Shown: piece after piece, positions 57,865 to 64,000 of the stretch
Numbering within the stretch: the first letter of the stretch is position 1
Layout: each line of letters begins with the position of its first letter
NCBI GenBank assembly: GCA_030710515.1
Contig: JALBCR010003881.1
Location: 12,501 to 76,500, forward strand
Reading direction: 5' to 3'
DNA: 64,000 bases
DNA from: Abscondita cerata
Taxonomy: Eukaryota; Arthropoda; Insecta; Coleoptera; Lampyridae
Translations under genes and position numbers: made by a program
Notes under the pieces: model-generated
Database searches by the model: none
What the model was told of the DNA's origin: nothing
Seen by the model: the letters and a program-made list of their open reading frames with translations, nothing else

Positions 57865-60810
57865 CTTCACCGGTAAAGTCACTTAGTTGAGTTTTGGACT
57901 GCCTCAGCCTTGGTAGACCACCATCCTTGAGTTGATGACATAACTGCTCAGCACTAAAACGGCCGCCTAGCTGCCGGACATAATATTGATATGTCTGCCG
58001 ACATACTCCCGATTCAGGTTAAACTGCACGTAGCGTTTTATTGCGTGTACTTTCACCTGAAAGATACTAGTGTGCTTGTCCATAAGTTTTTAGTATTTAG
58101 CACGTGGCCTAAATATTCCCGCACCAGTACTCTAAGCCGTTCTTGATCAGTCTGTAAACCAACAAATCTGCCTGTCAAGCACTGAGAAGAAAGTACTGTC
58201 CGGAAATTGGTTTCAAATAAAAACAAATAAAAAATCCCTGTTCATATCGTGTCAGTGAGAGAAAAGCGAGGGATATCTTCTATTGAGTAAGTTTTAAACA
58301 TATACAGTTTGATTGTAAACTCAGGGCCACTTGATTTACTTTTTTATTATCTATGATACACAAAAATTTTATTAAAAAAAGTTTTACAAATATACAAGAT
58401 GAGTGTTTTCCAAACTTTGCATAAAATGGTTGACTTTCGGTTTAAGTGGAAATAATATCAACTTTATTTCTTTAAATGAATCATGTAGTATTTTTATGCT
58501 AAAGTGTTTCTTTGAACAATTCTCTTTAAAAGGTATAACACAAGTATAGCACTCAAGTTACTAATAAATTAGTTATTTATAATTAAAAATCTAAAAAGAT
58601 GCTTTTGATTGGTACAATTAATCTTAGGAGGCTGTGAAAACTAATGTGCACAACGGTCAAAATACGATTTTAGAAGTCTTTGAAAAACTATAACACATTC
58701 TTTGCTTTATCGTGCATCAAAAAGAAAATATTTAAAAAACAAAATAATTTGAACATAATAATAAAAGGCAAGCAAATATCAATTGAAGTAAAAATTTATT
58801 AAGAGTAAAAGTAATACATTTATGGCAAATTTGTAAGTTTACCAGACGAGTAGTCATAAAAATTTGCTTTCACTCCGAATGAAACATGCTATTTTTTCAT
58901 CAAAAGTCGTTTATATACAGAAGGAAGAAAAGTGGTCATAAATTTATATTAAGATATCTATACGAACGGAGGTAAAAGTACTATTTGTTATTTAACTTAC
59001 TTTTACGTCCGCTCAGAGCGGTAGTAAAGTACTTCTTGCTTGGCTGCTAATAGCAACCGGCTGTGTGAAAAAAAACAACTTTAATGGCGTCAAAAACAGT
59101 TGGTAAAAGTTTGAAGAAAAATGATATTTGAAACATTTTGGTAATTCATGTAACCATATACAGGGTGTTTCACGGCAAGTAGACGTTATTGTAAAACTAC
59201 AAATAAATTGAAACTAAAAATTTGCGTGTAGAGTGTTTCGGAGGTGCCCTATTTAATGAAAATAGTGACAGTGTTGTGGCACTTCAGGATATACCGGAAG
59301 TTGACCCAACTTCCTTATTTTAAATAGAATGTACTCGATACTTTCAATACCATTTACTAACTCTAACATTTATTTTTTTTGGCTATTTAGATGTTAATAC
59401 AAAAACTAAGTCAAATTTGAAAATTACTATCACCATCTATGTTAAATTTCAGTAACCAATTTTGTTCTCATACTTTTAAAGTAGATGGAACTTAGATGTG
59501 GATAAACTACAATTATGTTTCAAATTGTAAGTCTCAAAAAAAGGAAGTCACACTAAGTACTTTATTTTAAATAGAACATACTGTAGATTATAATATCAAT
59601 TGATTGTTTTATTATCTTTCGTTCTGTATTAGCTATCCCTAGGGCTAAAATGTACTACACCTTTTGAGTTATTTCAGGAACATCTACTACTTAAATGGTT
59701 TTAAAAACGTATGGCCATTCGAATCACAAACGTGAAATCTATAAATGTTTTAGGACGAACATAATACAATACGTACATATTGATAGATGAATTTTTTGTG
59801 TATTTTAGCACATTTTTTGTCGCATGCAAATCTAACTAAAACTGTTTGATTAAAACATATAAATCACAATTTGGTATCAAAATTTACATAAAAGAAATTT
59901 TTCTAGGAACTGTTATTGGCTTTCAAACTATAAAAGCGATATTTTACAGTTATTTTAAATACCGTGGACTTGGTTTCTTAAATACATTACATTGTTTGTT
60001 GTAAATAACTTGTTTAAAGTAACTCCGTTAAATATTTTTTAATAATTTTTCAATTTTTACATTTATTTTTTTGTCATTTTTACTGAAAGAAAAAAATACG
60101 TCTCGGTCAGATTCTTGTGTTCTTGCGCGAATGCAGGTTTTAGTAACTCGTTAGCAATTAACATGCTTGGCCTACAGAGAGAATCATTAACAAGTTTTAT
60201 AACATTGCCACCCTTCAGGCATGTCCTTGTAGCACAAAAACTTTGTAATTATTACAGAATCACCACATCAAACCTACATATAACTATGGTCACTATTTTA
60301 TGGATTTTATAGGTCAACAAATAATGTAATAAATAATATAACTGCATAAAACTTTATTTCTTTTTAATTAAATTTTGTGTCAGCAAACATAAAATTTGTA
60401 TAACGGATTTCAGAAATGCAAGTCATAATTGTATAAAAACGTTGATTAATTGATTAAATTCTATTTGTGTGATGTACCAACCATATGCTTAGCGCAAAAA
60501 AAAATAATTAACAAACGTTGCTACAAAACAAAGTTAGTAATGCAAGCATGTCTAATAATTTAATCATTACAGTACAGGCAGAATTTTAACTAAATCAGAA
60601 TATCCGTTACTCGTGCTACATGTAATTTAGATTTTTAATTTAAATGTCAAAATTTTTGAAAATTTGAATGCTGAGAAAACAAGCACAAATTTCACCTGAT
60701 CTTGAAAGGCAGGAAATAAGCAAACTAAAAATTTAGTAGCACGTTCTTAATTCAAGTTTGTAATCTAATTAGTAGAATGAATTATCAACTGCAATAATTA
60801 AACATTGAGA
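57865..60810. other. Intergenic or intronic, AT-rich
   Basis: TACAGGGTGTTTCACGGC at 59159-59176 is a transposon-end-like motif with no partner seen. Could be intron of the gene starting at 61011 (-). Confidence 0.45.
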
Positions 60811-60822
60811 TTACTTACGCAT

Positions 60823-61011
60823 CAAATCTTTATAGGCTTTATCCACACCATCTTCCACATAATCTAAAATACACGCATAATCATAAGCAGAAACACATTT
60901 CAAAATTTCCCGAACTGAACTAATAGACCGTCTTTCAAAAATTGTGTTAATTACGTCCGAATTAACTCTTATCGTTATCGATAACAAAACTATAAGTACT
61001 ATTTGACGCAT
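60823..61011 (-). CDS. Signal-peptide first exon, Osiris-like
   Basis: ATG at 61009-61011 opens a signal peptide (M-R-Q-I-V-L-I-V-L-L-S-I-T-I-R-V-N-S). A Cys-containing helical segment (E-I-L-K-C-V-S-A-Y-D-Y-A-C-I-L-D-Y-V-E-D-G-V-D-K-A) follows, up to a GTAAGT donor at 60822. A signal peptide followed by a two-Cys region is the N-terminal layout of Osiris proteins. It lies on the same strand as the Osiris terminal exons at 39-42 kb, so it could be their first exon across a long repeat-rich intron, or belong to a neighbouring paralogue. The exon itself is well supported; the family call is moderate. Confidence 0.62.
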
Positions 61012-61137
61012 CTTTTCTTTTTCTTTTTTTTTTGTTTCTTCAGATCACATAATCACAATGTTAATACATATCAATGAATGGAGGTTGCTTTTACCTTGAA
61101 CTTCAACATAGATCTGAAGGTCTTGGTCTTTAAGAAG

Positions 61138-61145
61138 CCTTTATA
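61138..61145 (-). promoter_or_regulatory. TATA box for the Osiris-like gene
   Basis: TATAAAGG on the minus strand with a CAGATC-type initiator about 30 bases downstream, giving a 5' UTR of about 100 bases before the ATG at 61011. Confidence 0.5.
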
Positions 61146-61149
61146 CATA

Positions 61150-62155
61150 AAGAGAGATCGTACAACTACAGTCAGCCACAACTTAAATGGAATGTGGAAC
61201 AGCGCGGCTGGTTCTCTTCAATTAACTGTCTATAGTTAATTTAATTTACGAATATGCTGAAAAATTACTCGTCAGTTTATTCAAAATATCATCGTAATTA
61301 GTACTTTCACTAACAGTAACAAATTTTTATTTAATAAACAATACTGCTTCGAGCGTTACTCTCGCTCTTCTATTTGTAAATTTAGAGGAAGTCGTGGTTA
61401 CGATATTTTCTAATTACTAATAATAAACTTACAAAATTATTACTACGGTGAATTCATAATTTATTAGGTTATTGGGTAACTTTAAGTTCAAACAATTAAC
61501 TTAAAACTGTTTTCAAGAACAATTACTGATTTTTTAAAATAATTATTGTTTTGCAAAAACAATTTTACGCTAGAGGTTGTTTTATTTTAAATTTAACTAC
61601 ACTATTATAAAATGTACATAATTTGTGAATTATAAAGTAAAAGTATAAATAAAGCTTGCACGCACTTAAAACTTTTGAAAACATTACTTTCGTTTAAGTT
61701 AAGGCGGATCCCTGTTTTGCATACATTTCAGTTATGCACTTAACTACTGAGGTTAAATATTTTTAATTAACATAAATAACTGGTGATAGATATGTTTTAT
61801 TTACAACTTACAACGTTTATGTAGCAATTTGTATAAATTAGTGATTCTTATATTTCATTATTTTGTTTTAAGTACCAGAAACATTCAACATTTTATTATA
61901 AATAGTACAAAATTATTTTCACATCAGAATATTTTTAATATTTATATTATAGCAATATTTTCATAAACTAACGGAATATTGTTCATCAAACTTTCCATTA
62001 CGGTAAAAATAAAATTAAAAAATAACAAATTATTAATTTTTATAAATAAATAACCATATTTTGATTAGTTTAAATAGATTTACTTATGCTGGGAGTTTTA
62101 ATTCAATTAATCAAATTTTTATTTAGTTATCAAATATTTGGTTTTTATAAAATTT
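61150..62155. other. Upstream region, AT-rich
   Basis: Promoter-side sequence of the minus-strand gene; no motif beyond the TATA box recognised. Confidence 0.45.
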
Positions 62156-62159
62156 AAAA

Positions 62160-64000
62160 AAAATAAAGTACAACCCTTCTAACCCCCACTTCTATTACTT
62201 TTCTTCTTGCTATCACTATCTTCAAACATTAAATTCCTTCTCCCTTCTCCCCTAATAGCATCCACCTCTCCGTTTCTTGTGATTGTTCTATGCTTCCCCA
62301 CACAATCCGCGCATTCTCCCTTCATCACTTATCCAGTACTTAATCACCTTTTCTTTGTTTTCTGTTCTAAATCTTGCTATCATTCTCTTTTCCGTACTTT
62401 GGAATTCTTTCCGTTATTAACTTTTTATACTTTTCGTTATATTTATCTTCTTTTATGAATTTTTATCTTTTGATATTATCACGTCTTTCATGCATCTTCC
62501 TTCCTGTCTTAACCTCTTTCTCTCTTCTCTTGGATACCCACCACTTTCAGAATATGTTCGTCTCTCTTCTTCCCCGTATTTTATTTTCTGTGCCTCCACT
62601 TATTTTTACCATTTATACAGTATTTCAATATTTTTGTATTCTTCCTTAATCCCCAAATCTCTCCTTTATATATCATCACGTTTCTTACTAGACTTTCAAA
62701 AATTTATTTTCTTTTTTATCAAATCATTGTCATATCTTATGTTATACCCTAAATATGTAGACTTGTTTACTGTATCAATCTTTTTCACCCCCACCATTAC
62801 TTTTTCTTTCATATTTCTTTTCTCTTTTTAAATTCTATTATTTTCGTTTTCTCAACATTTGCCTGTAATTTTTTTTCTCCTAATACCAACTATAATTATT
62901 GCTCTAATCTCTTCTTGCTTCGTTGCTAATGCCACAATATGCTCCGCTTACGTCAATACTTATACCTTTTTCTATTCAATTATTACTGGTTTTTTTCTCT
63001 AAATCTCTTATATACTCGTAAGTTAAAAACAGGCTAGGGTTTAGTGGACATTCTTGCTTTAGACCTTTTCCCAACTTTGGCCCCACTTCCGTTATACACT
63101 TTGTCTGTTTATATATTTCCTCTATTGCATGCCTTATATCATCACTTATTCCTATTTCTCCGATAATTTCCCATAATAGGATTCTTTCTACATTATTGAA
63201 TGCAGCTTTTGCATCCAAAAATATTGCAGTACGTTATTTTCCTTTTCTTTTCCATCTGTGTGTTCACTATGTGTTTTAGTATATATCCACTATCAATAGT
63301 TTTTTTAAAATCTGGTTTGTCAGTCTGGTTTAATTTAATTTTCTTCTATCTCTTTTTGTTTGTTAGACTGACACCTCTGTAGTTTTGTCTTTTTTCTATC
63401 CCTTTCTTTAAATACTGGCATATTATTCTTTTTCTATTTTCCTGATATATGTTTTTCCATATTGTTTCATGAATTTTTCTTAATTGTTTTTTCAAACTCT
63501 CTGGTTTACCTCCATCGCTTCTCTTGTGTGCTATCCGTTCCTTATGTTTTTTTCTTTATTCAGTTTCTCTATTGTTTTCTCGTTTTTTTCTTTTTCTATC
63601 CTACTCTGTCTGTTCTTATCATTTTTTTCAGTTTTTTCTTTCTTGTCTTTTCTTAATTTATTCATAAAGTGTTTCCCTGCTTTTTTCACAAATTCTCATG
63701 CTTGTTCTTTTTTTTTGATTTCTCTAATACATTTCTTAACCACTTTTTTATTTTCTTTTTTACCAGTTTTTAAGTTTGTTTCTACCTTTTAGTATTATAT
63801 CTCTATCTATTTTTTATTTCGATATTTTTATTTTTTTCTTCACAGACTCTTTATTCCATCATTCTTTTCTTTCGTTTCCTACATTTACTATTTTATTTCT
63901 TCTTCTTCTACATCTTTTTGTGTTCCTATTGTTTCCCTTATGTGTTCCTATTCTTCCCTTTCTTCCCGCTCTTCTAATCACTTCTAATGGTCAGTGGTAT
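62160..64000 (-). mobile_element. Non-LTR retrotransposon relic (RT to C-terminal region)
   Basis: T-rich on the plus strand, coding on the minus. The RT palm can be read at 62976-63218: M-D-A-K-A-A-F-N-N-V-E-R, E-I-G-I-S-D-D-I, Y-K-Q-T-K-C, V-G-P-K-L-G, and Q-E-C-P-L-N-P-S-L-F, the decayed form of the R-Q-G-C-P-L-S-P-x-L-F motif. Nearer the 3' side come V-E-K-T-K-I-I-E-F (about 62830-62860), Y-L-G-Y and a zinc-binding tail (C-A-D-C-V-G near 62300). Many stops and shifts. Same family as 37435-37963. It continues past the window edge. Confidence 0.72.

Noticed and set aside
57609..57876. Two mirrored 67-74-codon Arg/Ser-rich frames
   Set aside because: They are the same palindromic arm translated on both strands; the hammerhead-like palindrome explains them.
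62207..63792. Phe/Ser/Leu-rich plus-strand frames at the right edge
   Set aside because: Antisense of the Lys/Glu-rich non-LTR ORF on the minus strand.

Overview
This is an AT-rich, gene-poor stretch of an insect nuclear genome. It has spliced coding exons with GT-AG introns, a chitin-binding domain gene, and exons of the insect-restricted Osiris family. The rest is mostly decayed transposons typical of arthropods: BEL/Pao, a Ty3/gypsy-like derivative, Penelope-like, R1-like and other non-LTR elements, Tc1/mariner, pogo, MITEs and a tRNA-SINE. A beetle is plausible but the order cannot be fixed from the sequence. Nothing indicates a prokaryotic or organellar origin.

Layout. 1-1 kb: 3' end of a PTB/PID-domain gene (+) with poly(A) signals. 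1.7-3 kb: a 600-bp poly(A) tract abutting a foldback element. 3.2-9.8 kb: BEL/Pao pol and gag relics, a 2.37-kb non-autonomous LTR retrotransposon with intact LTRs and a 4-bp target duplication, and Penelope-like debris. 10-12.4 kb: a decayed intron-containing transposase-like gene. 13.5-15.2 kb: two Penelope-like copies in head-to-head orientation, each ending in a hammerhead-like core. 16.3-17.8 kb: a pogo-like relic. 18.2-19.1 kb: a chitin-binding (CBM14) gene (-). 23.1 kb: a signal-peptide first exon with TATA box (-). 24-34 kb: nested Tc1/mariner, non-LTR and SINE remains. 37-43.4 kb: a tandem segmental duplication carrying two copies of an Osiris-type terminal exon (-). 44.1-48 kb: a second tandem duplication (1.94 kb x 2). 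50.9 kb: a terminal exon of an acidic protein (-). 53.6 kb and 57.6 kb: inverted-repeat elements. 60.8-61 kb: a signal-peptide exon resembling the first exon of an Osiris gene (-). 62.2-64 kb: a non-LTR reverse transcriptase relic (-).

The most notable signal is a small interspersed element (copies near 32.8, 35.7 and 38.4 kb). On the minus strand its best copy has all the parts of a minimal type I hammerhead ribozyme: CTGAAGA, a helix II hairpin, GAAA, a two-base-pair helix III and GTC. This copy sits inside one arm of the Osiris duplication and is missing from the other arm, so the empty site is visible. Looser hammerhead-like cores occur in the Penelope-like pair at 13.5-15.1 kb and in a 225-bp palindrome at 57.6 kb that is flanked by a 13-bp target duplication.

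Host genes and mobile elements share no operon-like organisation. The host content amounts to secreted or cuticle-related genes (chitin-binding, Osiris-type) on the minus strand, separated by large repeat-filled introns or intergenic regions. Many differences between near-identical duplicated segments are one-base indels in homopolymers, so some frameshifts may be assembly errors rather than biology.
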